Assembly (NCBI GenBank): GCA_937928015.1
Contig: CALFXA010000200.1
Span: forward strand, 1 to 34,230
Reading direction: 5' to 3'
Source of the DNA: an uncultured Anaerolineales bacterium
GTDB lineage: Bacteria > Chloroflexota > Anaerolineae > Anaerolineales > Villigracilaceae
Length of the DNA stretch: 34,230 bases
The translations under genes and the position numbers were made by a program. The first letter of the stretch is position 1; each line of letters opens with the position of its first letter. Below are positions 1 through 7,965 of this stretch, in pieces. The notes under the pieces were generated by a model. The model worked only from the letters and a program-made list of their open reading frames with translations. It did not search any database and was not told the origin of the DNA.

Positions 1-12
1 ATGCAAATGGAT

Positions 13-39
13 TAAAATGAAACCGTGGTTTCCGTTTTA
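13..39 (+). terminator. Imperfect hairpin at window edge, possible terminator of an upstream gene
   Basis: The arms GAAACC (19-24) and GGTTTC (27-32) pair around a two-base loop, and flanking AAAA/TTTT pairing extends the stem with one bulge. The right arm ends in a short T run (35-38). This fits the end of a + strand gene lying outside the window, but the loop is tight and the T run is short. Confidence 0.3.
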
Positions 40-106
40 TCGGTAAAGGATAGTCAACTCCAAACGCAAATCAACCGCCCCATCTCATCAGTACAAAGGA
101 CCTAGC

Positions 107-883
107 ATGAAATTGGGATTGTCCGCCAGACAGACTCAAGGCGCGGCTGTCGATTCAACCCCGAGCGGCTTCCGCCTGACGATCCCCGCCTCGGACGGGT
201 CCCGTTATGACGACGCCCAACTGGACAATTACACGGGTCTCGCGCGACGAGCCTTCCCCCACCGCTCCCTGGACCTGAGCCTGCGCGCCCGCGCTTCAGC
301 CGACTCCGCGCCTGGGACCTGGGGCTTCGGCCTGTGGAACGATCCCTTCGGATTGAGCTTGGGCTTTGGCGGGAGTCCCTTCCGCCTGCCCACCCTGCCG
401 AACGCCGCCTGGTTCTTCTACGCCTCGCCGCAAAATTATCTCTCGTTCCAAGATGACCCTTCGACAGGCTCAGGGCAGGCTCACCCTGCCCACGGCTTTC
501 TCGCACAGACGTTTCGGTCGCCGCGTTTTCATCCATCGTTGATCGGCGCAGGGTTGGCCCTGCCCTTCTCGCGTGTCACAGCACGACGGAGGCTAAGTCA
601 GGTCATCGCCGAGGATTCGGCCGCTCTCAGAGTAGACGTCACCCAATGGCACGGATACAGGCTGAAGTGGCGGGAAGATAGAGTCGCCTTCGAGGTGGAT
701 GACGTGCTCGTGTTGGAAACGTCGGTGAGTCCGCATCCGCCGCTGGGGCTGATCCTGTGGATCGACAATCAATTCGCGGCCTTCACCCCCGAGGGGAAGA
801 TTTCATTCGGGGTATTGGCGCATCCCGAGGCCTGGCTGGAGATCGAAGGTTTGGAAATAAAAAAAGACCCTAAAGGTTTTTGA
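107..883 (+). CDS. ConA-like lectin/glucanase-fold protein of unknown function
   Basis: This encodes 258 residues with no signal peptide or membrane segment. The pattern is that of a concanavalin A-like beta-sandwich: WGFGLWNDPF near residue 72, FFYASP near residue 103, a central HGYRLKWREDRVAFEVDD strand pair, and LILWIDNQFAAFTPEG near residue 240. Glucanase-type catalytic residues are not evident, so binding rather than hydrolysis is possible. The ATG at 107 follows an AAAGGA Shine-Dalgarno sequence. A GC-rich palindromic repeat (457-491) is inserted in frame and encodes the low-complexity stretch DPSTGSGQAHPAHG. The last codons and the TGA lie inside the hairpin at 865-897, so the C-terminal KKDPKGF is repeat-encoded. 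The fold is inferred from the residue pattern only, and I do not assign a function. Confidence 0.75.
   Translation: MKLGLSARQTQGAAVDSTPSGFRLTIPASDGSRYDDAQLDNYTGLARRAFPHRSLDLSLRARASADSAPGTWGFGLWNDPFGLSLGFGGSPFRLPTLPNAAWFFYASPQNYLSFQDDPSTGSGQAHPAHGFLAQTFRSPRFHPSLIGAGLALPFSRVTARRRLSQVIAEDSAALRVDVTQWHGYRLKWREDRVAFEVDDVLVLETSVSPHPPLGLILWIDNQFAAFTPEGKISFGVLAHPEAWLEIEGLEIKKDPKGF
457..491 (+). repeat. GC-rich palindromic repeat inserted in frame in the lectin-like gene
   Basis: The segment begins CCCTTCGACAGGCTCAGGG and continues into a hairpin, GGGCAGG (473-479) paired with CCTGCCC (485-491) around a 5-base loop. I recognise this word as a dispersed repeat common in Anaerolineae genomes, where its translations (PSTGSGQA, or PALSLSKG in the opposite direction) recur in unrelated proteins. 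Here it adds about 12 residues without breaking the frame. Confidence 0.6.
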
Positions 884-897
884 AACCTTTAGGGTCT
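855..897 (-). terminator. Perfect 15-bp hairpin terminator of the UbiA-like gene; copy 1 of a 31-nt palindrome family
   Basis: AGACCCTAAAGGTTT (865-879) pairs perfectly with 883-897 around the loop TTG. On the - strand the stem is followed by a T-rich run (complement of 855-865), so it has the full form of an intrinsic terminator for the prenyltransferase gene ending at 913. The TGA stop of the convergent lectin-like gene lies at 881-883, in the loop and first stem base. The core 31 nt (866-896) share a framework with 9408-9438 and 13695-13725. Confidence 0.85.
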
Positions 898-912
898 GGT
901 TATTCTCAAGAA

Positions 913-2052
913 CTACGCGGCTTTGGCTTTCTTGGACCGCTCCAGCCACATGTTGACCACGGCATAGGCCGCGGCCACGCCCAGGGCGATGGCACCCATC
1001 CCGTTGAGCGAGAGCGGCAGGCTCTTCTCGAACAGGCGCGCGGCTGCATCGAGCAGAACGCCCAGGATGAACAGACCGCCGAACATACGGTTGTGATAGA
1101 AACAGAAGCCCGAGAACCAGGTCGGCCAGAAGGCTTCGAAACCCGCGGGCGGACCCTCGGGGCGCGGCTTGGACAGCACGGCAACCGCATAGAAGGCGCG
1201 CTTGACCGCAAACAGCACCAGCAGCATGAAGGTGGAGAAATACCCCGTTGCGACCAGATAAATCACGACCGCATAGGCAATGACGATGGAAGCCATGTTA
1301 ACGTAGCGTGCAAAGGTCTGGCCGACACGCACGGGGAAGGTGCCCACGCCCTTCTGCTTGTCGGGGATCATCTTGTCGATGTGTTTGCCGATGTTGATAC
1401 TGGCCACGCTCAGGCCAAAGGGGATGCCCGCCAGCGCCACATTCCAGATATTCTCGAAGGTGCCGTTATGACCAAGAGCCAGCACGAAATATACGCCCGC
1501 AATCATGATCGGTCCCCAGATCAGGAAGATGGCCAGTTCGCCCAGGGCCCAATACTTGAGCGGCCATGTGTAGAACAAAAGGATCAGCGCACCGAAAGCA
1601 AACAGCCCGATGACGGTGGGGTTGAAACTGGTATAGAACAGCGCAAAGACCCCCGACAGGAAGGCGATCACGCCGCTGACCAGGAACCACTGAATCTGCT
1701 GGGGTTTGGTCCAGAAGCCCTGCACGAGCGGGTGGACGCCGTATTGCGTGCGGAAATAATTGTCCTTGTCCACGCCGCGCGAGAAGTCGGTGTAGTCGTT
1801 GAGCAGGTTGTTCGTCCCGTGGGCGATGAACAGGCCAAGGGTCAGGACGATCCACGGCAGCCAGGAAAAATATCCGTCGCGCCAGGCCAGCAATCCCGCG
1901 ATGATGCATGAATAAATGGTGACGGTCGTTACCGCTGAACGAGTGGCGATCAGCCATTTGGAAATCACATCAAGGGCATCCCATTCCTTCTTGCTATCCA
2001 TCTTGATGAGTTCCCATGAGGCCTTGCGCCACATGGCAAAATTGATCTTCAT
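913..2052 (-). CDS. UbiA-family membrane prenyltransferase (paralog 1)
   Basis: This encodes 379 residues with about nine to ten hydrophobic segments. The two aspartate-rich motifs of the UbiA superfamily are present: NDYTD at residues 85-89 and D226/D231 in GKHIDKMIPDKQKG. These bind Mg2+-diphosphate and transfer a polyprenyl chain to an aromatic acceptor, as in MenA (menaquinone) or UbiA (ubiquinone) synthesis. The acceptor cannot be told from sequence. The N-terminus (MWRKA, WDALDVISKWLIATR) is shared with the neighbouring paralog, while an extra C-terminal membrane segment (about 355-372) is not. The ATG at 2052 follows a GGAGG Shine-Dalgarno sequence, and a TATAAT box lies about 30 bases upstream. 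Confidence 0.85.
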   Translation of the reverse strand: MKINFAMWRKASWELIKMDSKKEWDALDVISKWLIATRSAVTTVTIYSCIIAGLLAWRDGYFSWLPWIVLTLGLFIAHGTNNLLNDYTDFSRGVDKDNYFRTQYGVHPLVQGFWTKPQQIQWFLVSGVIAFLSGVFALFYTSFNPTVIGLFAFGALILLFYTWPLKYWALGELAIFLIWGPIMIAGVYFVLALGHNGTFENIWNVALAGIPFGLSVASINIGKHIDKMIPDKQKGVGTFPVRVGQTFARYVNMASIVIAYAVVIYLVATGYFSTFMLLVLFAVKRAFYAVAVLSKPRPEGPPAGFEAFWPTWFSGFCFYHNRMFGGLFILGVLLDAAARLFEKSLPLSLNGMGAIALGVAAAYAVVNMWLERSKKAKAA

Positions 2053-2081
2053 TCTTCCTCCAGTGAAGTTGATTGTGGCAA

Positions 2082-2087
2082 ATTATA
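2082..2087 (-). promoter_or_regulatory. -10 box upstream of UbiA-like paralog 1
   Basis: On the - strand a perfect TATAAT sits 30 bases before the ATG at 2052. No good TTGACA match lies at 16-18 bases. The -35 side overlaps the terminator of the upstream paralog, suggesting each paralog has its own promoter. Confidence 0.5.
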
Positions 2088-2100
2088 CAACCAAACCCGG

Positions 2101-2137
2101 GCTTAAAAATAAAAGAGCGGAGGGTATCCGCTCTTTT
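2101..2137 (-). terminator. Intrinsic terminator of UbiA-like paralog 2
   Basis: AAAAGAGCGGA (2111-2121) pairs with TCCGCTCTTTT (2127-2137) around a 5-base loop. On the - strand the stem is followed by a T-rich run (complement of 2104-2114). It lies just after the stop at 2144, separating the two paralogs transcriptionally. Confidence 0.85.
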
Positions 2138-2143
2138 TGAATT

Positions 2144-3169
2144 CTAGTGCCAGAAGGCTGGAAGGAAAACGCGCAGGAGCACGTCGATCAACAAGCCGAA
2201 CATGAAGAGTGTGCCGAAGGAACGGTTGTTGCGGAAGGCCAACGGCGCAAAGTACAGCGGCCAGCCGCCCTGCCCGTCCGGGAATCCCTCGGGGCGTTCG
2301 GCGGGCTTGGGCTTCAGCAAGGCGGGATAGACCTGCAAAAAGGTCGGCAAGGCCAACAACACGATGGCCATGACCGGCGTGAAGAACTTGATGGCGATCA
2401 GGTAGAAGGTGAACAGGTACGGCAGGACCATCATGCTCAACACCGCGTAGCGGGCAGCCTTCTCGCCGATGACCACGGGCAGGGTGTGGATGCCCTTGGC
2501 CTTGTCGATGGTGAGCTTGTCGATGTGTTTGCCGAAGATGACGGTGGTCACGCCCAACACGTAAGGGATGCTGGCGATGACCACGTTCCAGTTCCAGTGA
2601 TGAGCCAGGACGTAATATCCGCCGCCGATCATCAACGGACCCCAGACGATGAGCACCGCCACCTCGCCCAGACCCAATCCCTTGAGCGGCCAGGTGTAGA
2701 AGAGGACGAAGAACGCCCCCAGTCCCAGCAACAGCCAGATGAGCGGGTCGTTGGCGTTGACGAAGATCAGGTACAGGCCTGCCACGAGGGCGATCAGGCC
2801 CGTCACGGCAAAGTAGGTCAGGTGCTGACGCTGAGTCATCAGGCCGCTGGCGATGGGCTGTGCGCCGTACATCGTACGGTAGTAGTTGTCCTTGTCCACG
2901 CCGCGCACGTAGTCGGTGAAATCGTTGAAGATATTGTTGGTGGCGTGGGCCATGATCAGGCCGAAGGCCAGAGCCAGCCACGGCAGGAAGCTAAAGGCAC
3001 CGTCGCGGAAGGCGAAGAGTCCCGCCAGGGCGGCAGAGATAAAGGTCATGATAAGGACGGCTGCGCGGGTCGAGATCAGCCACTTCGAGATCAGATCCAG
3101 ACGGTCCCATTCCTCCTTGGAGACCTCTGGAATGACGTTGAGCGCTTTGCGCCACATACTAAAGTTCAT
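2144..3169 (-). CDS. UbiA-family membrane prenyltransferase (paralog 2)
   Basis: This encodes 341 residues with multiple membrane segments. UbiA motifs are NDFTD at residues 82-86 and D217/D222 in GKHIDKLTIDKAKG. It is a clear tandem paralog of the gene at 913-2052: the N-terminal MWRKA, the RGVDKDNY stretch after the first motif, FYTWPLK near residue 157 and the second motif all match. It ends earlier and lacks the extra C-terminal helix. The predicted role is prenylation of an aromatic quinone precursor or similar acceptor in the membrane, with unknown substrate. The ATG at 3169 has an AAAGGAG Shine-Dalgarno sequence and an extended -10 promoter just upstream. Confidence 0.85.
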   Translation of the reverse strand: MNFSMWRKALNVIPEVSKEEWDRLDLISKWLISTRAAVLIMTFISAALAGLFAFRDGAFSFLPWLALAFGLIMAHATNNIFNDFTDYVRGVDKDNYYRTMYGAQPIASGLMTQRQHLTYFAVTGLIALVAGLYLIFVNANDPLIWLLLGLGAFFVLFYTWPLKGLGLGEVAVLIVWGPLMIGGGYYVLAHHWNWNVVIASIPYVLGVTTVIFGKHIDKLTIDKAKGIHTLPVVIGEKAARYAVLSMMVLPYLFTFYLIAIKFFTPVMAIVLLALPTFLQVYPALLKPKPAERPEGFPDGQGGWPLYFAPLAFRNNRSFGTLFMFGLLIDVLLRVFLPAFWH

Positions 3170-3196
3170 TTCTTGCTCCTTTGGGAAATTTTAGCA

Positions 3197-3205
3197 ATTA
3201 TAACA
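3197..3205 (-). promoter_or_regulatory. Extended -10 promoter of UbiA-like paralog 2
   Basis: On the - strand the sequence reads TGTTATAAT, an exact TGn-TATAAT extended -10 element, about 28 bases before the ATG at 3169. No -35 match is visible, as is usual for extended -10 promoters. The implied leader of about 20 nt contains the AAAGGAG ribosome binding site. Confidence 0.6.
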
Positions 3206-3271
3206 ACACCTGTCCGATTTATTCGTCACCCTCAAATCGTCGGAAGGAATCGCCCGTCAGGAATCTGACTC

Positions 3272-3303
3272 AATCAGGACGCGGCTTCTTCCGCGTCCTG
3301 ATT
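3272..3303 (-). terminator. Strong hairpin downstream of the patatin-like gene
   Basis: AATCAGGACGCGG (3272-3284) pairs perfectly over 13 bp with 3291-3303 around a 6-base loop. It lies 32 bases after the stop at 3336. No T run follows on the - strand, so it may be a stabilising 3' hairpin or a weak terminator. Confidence 0.55.
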
Positions 3304-3335
3304 CCAAAGACAGTCCACACAGCCTGTGCAGCGTC

Positions 3336-6300
3336 CTATTTGGGCTTGAGCGCCCCAAGCCATTCGCCGATCAGGCCACCGGGCAGGCTGGCAAATCCCA
3401 ATTGGACCAGGCCCAGGTACACCAACCCGACCAATGCCGCCACAGCCAACACCGCGATCAGGACCAGCACGGTCCGTGTCCATTTGCGGAGACTGCCCGT
3501 CCCCCGCACCAGATAACCCACGAGGAAGATGCCCAGGTTGGCCGCCAACGTCACGAGCAGGGAACCGATCCCAAATTTCGTCACCGTATTGTTGAACCCC
3601 AACAGCGCGCCGACCACGATCAGGAACACTTCGAAGGCATACAGAACGCCCAGTCCATGACGGAAAAGGAGGTTGGGCAGGCTGCCCGGCAGCGCCACTT
3701 CCACCACCCCCATCGCCCATTGACCCAGGCGGGCGACCAGCGCCCCCGGGCTTCCCAGCGCCTGATAGGAGCCCGACAATCCCTGCATCAGTTTGCCCGT
3801 GACCGTTGCTCCGCGCGCGATCACCCTGGAGGTTTCCTCGGGCGGGAAGTCGTCCCGCACGCGGTGGACGCGGATGAAATATTCCAGCAAGGCGTTTCCA
3901 TCGACCATGGCCGTCTCCAGGCTGGGCAGGGACGTTTCTGCCGCGCTCGCCGCCTGCGCGGTTTCATGTGCCTTGAGCTTTTGGTTGATGTCGGCAAGCG
4001 CGGCATCGAGCGATTGCAATGCCGCTTGTCCCTCCACGCGTGGGAGTTTTTCGCCGAACGGCCAGGGGGAAACGGCCCTGCCGATTTTTCGGCGTGTTTC
4101 CTCTAACATGGCCTTGTTCGCCCGTAGCCGCTGCACCTCGGGCGGAATCAACCCCGGCCTGGGACCCTGCGGCTGTGGCCGTGAAATGGGGTACGCGCCC
4201 ACCTTGCCCGTCGCGTTGAGGGACTTTTGCAGGGTATCTGTCAGATCGGGGAGTAGGTCCTCGGCCAGGATGGCCTGATGGGCGGCGCGCAGACTTTCCT
4301 TCCGCACCTCAGGGTCCTCGCTCGGCGGCCAGAGCATATCGAACAGGCGCTCCGCCCCATCCAGCCTGCCCCACAACATATCATTCCTGCGCCATTCCTC
4401 GGCGAAGAAGGCGCCAAAACTAGCCAGTTTAATCCCCGCCAGTTTCTTTCGTCCCTGTTTGCGCTCGTCCACCAGACTGGTGGCATCCTCGGGGCTGACG
4501 CGCACCACCTCCACCACGTCCGACTCGCCGATGGGCGTGCCAAACTGAATCGGGAAGCTGATCATGTCGAAGTATTCGTAGCGGTCGAAGTAGAATCCGA
4601 TGAATTCACGAATGAGCTTCTCTTCAGACGGGAAGGCGGGTAGGTTGCCCGATTTGGGCAGCATTTCTTTTTCGAACGGCGGAATCTTCCCATCTCTGCC
4701 GTAGATTTTCAGAGGTGCGCGGCACCGACGGGAGGCGTCGTTCAACGCCTCATACAAAAGGCCGTTGGACTCTGTCTCGTCCTTCGCCTGATGCGTGAGT
4801 GCCTCGACGGCCCGGTCGACCATCTCGACCAGGGGCTGCCATTGCTCGGACTTCTCGTCCGCCGTGGAAGTAGCCTGGAGCACGTCCCTGGAGGAGGCCA
4901 GCGGCTTCAATGCATCGATATAAGCCTGAAAGATGGGGATCGTGCTGGTATCGGAAACAAGATTTCGCTTCCGCATGTTGCGTCCGCTTCGACGCAAGGC
5001 GACGTGAACGTTGTTGAAATATTGCTTGTACCACAGCAGAATCGCACGCATGCGCCCCGCCTCTTCCGAGGATGGCTCGGGCAGAGTCCAAGGCTTGGCG
5101 CGGCGGATGGTCTTCGCTCCCTGCCGCCCCTCCACCGAGGCCTGGATCAGGTTCAAGGCGCGGCGTCTGTTCTCGGCGGCGCGAAGGTCGCCCTCCGATG
5201 CCTCCGTCAGGGCGAAGAGCAGGGTGTCGATCAGGTTTTGCGTGAAATACAGGCGGCGCAAGCGCCAGGACATATCCAGGTTGTAGACCAGGTCATTTTC
5301 CGATTTCTTGTGCTGGCTACCCGGCTCTTTGATGTCGTAATATCGGAACCGCCAGGCTTCAAGGAGTTTCCTCAGCGCATCCCCCAGCTTTTCATCATCG
5401 TCCCACATCAGGGCGCGCGCCAGCGCCTCGGAGAGATTATTCAAGACGTTCGCCACCCGCAGATTATGATACAGAAGATAACCTGGACCATAGGCGGCGA
5501 TCAGATCATCGAGATAGCGCAGCGCGAATTTCGGTCCGCGCGTCTGCCAGTCGCGGATTTTGTCCCAATTCGAGCGCATAAAGTCGATGGTGGACTCCTG
5601 CGAATGTTCCATAACGTGGTTGACCTGATCGATGAGGCGGTTGCGCTCCTCCACCAGGCGAATGTCCTCGCGGATGGTCTCATAGCGCGGGAGGGATACC
5701 AGCGCGGCGAACACGTTCTCCACCACGTCCGGGCGGGGAGGGTCGCCCCCGGGCGTGGTCAGCGACACGGGCGCGGGTTCGATGTAGATCAGCTTGCGGT
5801 CCACGGGCAAGTCGGCGCGGCGGCGCAGCAAATCCCCGGTGGCGTAGCTGAAGGGCTTGTTGTCGAGATAGCCGCCGTCGCCGAAGGCGCGGGCAGGGAA
5901 ATCCTCGCCGGGGCGCTGGTAGTCGCGATACAGCCTCTTCCAGGCTTCGGGGTCGTAGGAGTAGCGGCTGCGGAAATATCCCGTCTCTAAAATGGGCTTG
6001 ATGTCGTCCAAACGCATCGGCTCGAAGGCAGGCGGGATCGAGGAGGTGCAGCGCGCCACAAAAGCCAGGAAGGGATTGCGGGCCAGCGTGAAGTCGTTAC
6101 TGTATTCGCCTGCCGCTTCTTCCGTGGAGTAATGGAAGCGGAAAACCGACCGATAGCGGTACTCGTCCACCTCCATGCCAGAGACGTTCCCAGGCAGGTT
6201 CACCCGCAGGGGGTAGCCGCGGATATCTGAGGCGGTAATCGACAGGTCCAGTTCCTGAACGTAAGGCGAGGTGTACTCCTCCTTCCTGGGAGGATCTTCC

Positions 6301-6821
6301 ATGCGGTCGAGGGCCTCTAATAGTTTGAAGTACATACGCTGATTGTTCAGCAGCGAGGCAGGGATGGACTGTTCCTTTAGTCCGCTCAGTTCGGGGCGCG
6401 AGCCCTGATCGTTGAGGAGCCGCCCGATGTCGCCTTCCTTGATCCACAGATTCTTAAGCTTGTTGAAATCCTGATCGTTGACCAGGGCCTTGGCCAGGTA
6501 CACCGCGTTGATCCCCCCCGCCGACGTGCCCGAGAGGATGTCCACCACGAAACGCGCGCGCAGCTTGCGTCCCAACGCCCGATATTCACGCTGGATCGCG
6601 GTAAGCTGGTTCCACGGAAGCAGGAACTCCTCGCCCCCATCCTCTCCGGTCTTGACCGCCGTGGCGCGCACCAGATTGTAAAGTTCCTGCGCCACACCAT
6701 AGATGTAAATCGCCAGAGAAATCCCCCCATACATGACCACCGCAAACCGTACTTCCTTTTCGAAATTGGGCTTCCACGTCTCGGGAGAGACCATCAAATC
6801 CGCGCGGGTATGGACTGACAT
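3336..6821 (-). CDS. Large patatin-like phospholipase/lipid acyl hydrolase with C-terminal membrane segments
   Basis: This encodes 1,161 residues. The N-terminal patatin domain has YGGISLAIYIYGVAQEL (residues 31-47), the nucleophile elbow GTSAG with Ser100, and the DGG motif with Asp315, giving the Ser-Asp dyad of patatin hydrolases. The long remainder resembles the C-terminal region of the large patatin-related family TIGR03607 (DUF3376), from memory of the EVRFA-YGG-SLAIY-GV-QEL signature. Near the C-terminus two to three hydrophobic segments (from about residue 1065) suggest membrane anchoring. I chose the ATG at 6821 because it follows GGAGG and a promoter. The frame stays open to 7145, but that part overlaps the neighbouring SDR gene. 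Substrate is unknown, and no cyclase or nucleotide-signalling gene is adjacent. Confidence 0.85.
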   Translation of the reverse strand: MSVHTRADLMVSPETWKPNFEKEVRFAVVMYGGISLAIYIYGVAQELYNLVRATAVKTGEDGGEEFLLPWNQLTAIQREYRALGRKLRARFVVDILSGTSAGGINAVYLAKALVNDQDFNKLKNLWIKEGDIGRLLNDQGSRPELSGLKEQSIPASLLNNQRMYFKLLEALDRMEDPPRKEEYTSPYVQELDLSITASDIRGYPLRVNLPGNVSGMEVDEYRYRSVFRFHYSTEEAAGEYSNDFTLARNPFLAFVARCTSSIPPAFEPMRLDDIKPILETGYFRSRYSYDPEAWKRLYRDYQRPGEDFPARAFGDGGYLDNKPFSYATGDLLRRRADLPVDRKLIYIEPAPVSLTTPGGDPPRPDVVENVFAALVSLPRYETIREDIRLVEERNRLIDQVNHVMEHSQESTIDFMRSNWDKIRDWQTRGPKFALRYLDDLIAAYGPGYLLYHNLRVANVLNNLSEALARALMWDDDEKLGDALRKLLEAWRFRYYDIKEPGSQHKKSENDLVYNLDMSWRLRRLYFTQNLIDTLLFALTEASEGDLRAAENRRRALNLIQASVEGRQGAKTIRRAKPWTLPEPSSEEAGRMRAILLWYKQYFNNVHVALRRSGRNMRKRNLVSDTSTIPIFQAYIDALKPLASSRDVLQATSTADEKSEQWQPLVEMVDRAVEALTHQAKDETESNGLLYEALNDASRRCRAPLKIYGRDGKIPPFEKEMLPKSGNLPAFPSEEKLIREFIGFYFDRYEYFDMISFPIQFGTPIGESDVVEVVRVSPEDATSLVDERKQGRKKLAGIKLASFGAFFAEEWRRNDMLWGRLDGAERLFDMLWPPSEDPEVRKESLRAAHQAILAEDLLPDLTDTLQKSLNATGKVGAYPISRPQPQGPRPGLIPPEVQRLRANKAMLEETRRKIGRAVSPWPFGEKLPRVEGQAALQSLDAALADINQKLKAHETAQAASAAETSLPSLETAMVDGNALLEYFIRVHRVRDDFPPEETSRVIARGATVTGKLMQGLSGSYQALGSPGALVARLGQWAMGVVEVALPGSLPNLLFRHGLGVLYAFEVFLIVVGALLGFNNTVTKFGIGSLLVTLAANLGIFLVGYLVRGTGSLRKWTRTVLVLIAVLAVAALVGLVYLGLVQLGFASLPGGLIGEWLGALKPK

Positions 6822-6863
6822 GCTGCCTCCATGACTAAATAAAGTGGGAAGTAGATTGAAATC

Positions 6864-6892
6864 ATTGTACAACCTGCGAGAGTCGAATTCAA
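6864..6892 (-). promoter_or_regulatory. Sigma-70-type promoter of the patatin-like gene
   Basis: On the - strand TTGAAT (6892-6887) and TACAAT (6869-6864) are separated by 17 bases. The predicted start lies about 36 bases before the ATG at 6821. Confidence 0.6.
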
Positions 6893-6899
6893 CCTGGGG

Positions 6900-6932
6900 A
6901 TAAAAAAGCCCAATCTCGTATGGAGATTGGGC
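6900..6932 (-). terminator. Intrinsic terminator after the SDR gene
   Basis: GCCCAATCTC (6908-6917) pairs perfectly with GAGATTGGGC (6923-6932) around a 5-base loop. It is followed on the - strand by six T (complement of 6902-6907). It closes the rarD-SDR pair 17 bases after the stop at 6949. Confidence 0.85.
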
Positions 6933-6948
6933 GGTTGATCTAGCGCTG

Positions 6949-7965
6949 TCAGGCTTTTGGTGGATACACATTCTCGTAGGCTGCGAGGATGCGGTCCCAC
7001 AACTGATTCTGGTCCTCGTCCACGGTCTGGAATTCGGGATGCGCCTCGAACCAGTCCAGGGTGCGGCGGCAACCCTCCGCCCAACGGACCTGGCAATTGT
7101 ACTCAGGCACGAAGCGTTTGATCTTGCTATTGTCGAAGGCCACACTGTTGACCTTGTCGCCGATCAGGCTGCCGACGGCGTGCTCGTCGTAAGCGGCGAT
7201 CAACTCCGAGGCCACATGGACGATGTTCGGCTCCACGCCCAGGGCTTTGTATACTTCGAGATAAATTTGATTCCACGAGAGGACTTCGTCCGAAGTGATG
7301 TGGAAGGCCTCGCCGATGGCCTTGGGATTTCCGAACAGGCCCAGCAGGCCGACGGCGAAATCCTCGTGCCAGGTCATCACCCACAACGAGGTGCCGTCGC
7401 CCGGCACGATGACCTTCTCGCCGCGTTTCATGCGCGCGAGAACCGTCCACGGGTGCTGCCACGAGTTGACGCACAACGCGATCTGCGACGGGCCATACGT
7501 CAGCGACGGGCGGATGATGGTGACGGGGAAGCCCTCCTCGCGATAAGCTCGCATCAGACGCTCCTCACAGACGATCTTGTCGCGCGAATATTGCCAGAAG
7601 GGATTCTCCAGCGGCGTCTCTTCAGTGATGAGGTAATGCTGCGGCGGCTTCTGATAGGCGCTGGCCGAACTGATAAAAACGAACTGGTCGGTTCTGCCGC
7701 GGAAGAGGCGCAGGTCGCGCTCGATGTCGTCGGCGGTGAAGGCGATCCAATCGACGACGACGTCGAAGTGCTGATCCGCCAGCAGCGCGGAGAGCGCCGC
7801 CTCGTCGGCGTGGACGTCCGCCTGTAAAACGGAGGCAGCCGCAGGTACAGGATACTTCGTCGAGGCAGAGCGATTCAGCAGGGTCAGGTCATGTCCACGC
7901 TGGACGGCGAGTTCCGAACAAGCGGAGCTGATCAGCCCCGTCCCACCGATGAATAAAATTTTCAT
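6949..7965 (-). CDS. Extended SDR, NAD(P)-dependent epimerase/dehydratase family
   Basis: This encodes 338 residues. The Rossmann nucleotide-binding motif GGTGLIS is at residues 7-13 after a hydrophobic beta-strand. The catalytic YxxxK is Tyr126/Lys130 in WQYSRDK, and the preceding serine cluster FISSASAY (97-104) supplies the active-site Ser. These are hallmarks of extended short-chain dehydrogenases acting on nucleotide sugars or similar substrates. The family also includes the CSP41-like proteins, which it resembles in length. The ATG at 7965 directly abuts the TAA of rarD (TAAATG), so translation is probably coupled and the two form an operon. The substrate is not predictable. Confidence 0.85.
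   Translation of the reverse strand: MKILFIGGTGLISSACSELAVQRGHDLTLLNRSASTKYPVPAAASVLQADVHADEAALSALLADQHFDVVVDWIAFTADDIERDLRLFRGRTDQFVFISSASAYQKPPQHYLITEETPLENPFWQYSRDKIVCEERLMRAYREEGFPVTIIRPSLTYGPSQIALCVNSWQHPWTVLARMKRGEKVIVPGDGTSLWVMTWHEDFAVGLLGLFGNPKAIGEAFHITSDEVLSWNQIYLEVYKALGVEPNIVHVASELIAAYDEHAVGSLIGDKVNSVAFDNSKIKRFVPEYNCQVRWAEGCRRTLDWFEAHPEFQTVDEDQNQLWDRILAAYENVYPPKA

Noticed and set aside
880..1911. 343-codon + strand open frame continuing from the lectin-like gene
   Set aside because: It is antisense to the UbiA-family gene, and its start lies inside the terminator hairpin.
3336..6821. Patatin-like gene as a CBASS effector (CapV-like)
   Set aside because: No CD-NTase, ubiquitin-like or other defence gene is adjacent, and the size and N-terminal signature fit the TIGR03607-type family better.
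6822..7145. N-terminal extension of the patatin-like frame to 7145
   Set aside because: It overlaps the SDR coding region and its terminator, whereas the ATG at 6821 has GGAGG and a promoter upstream.
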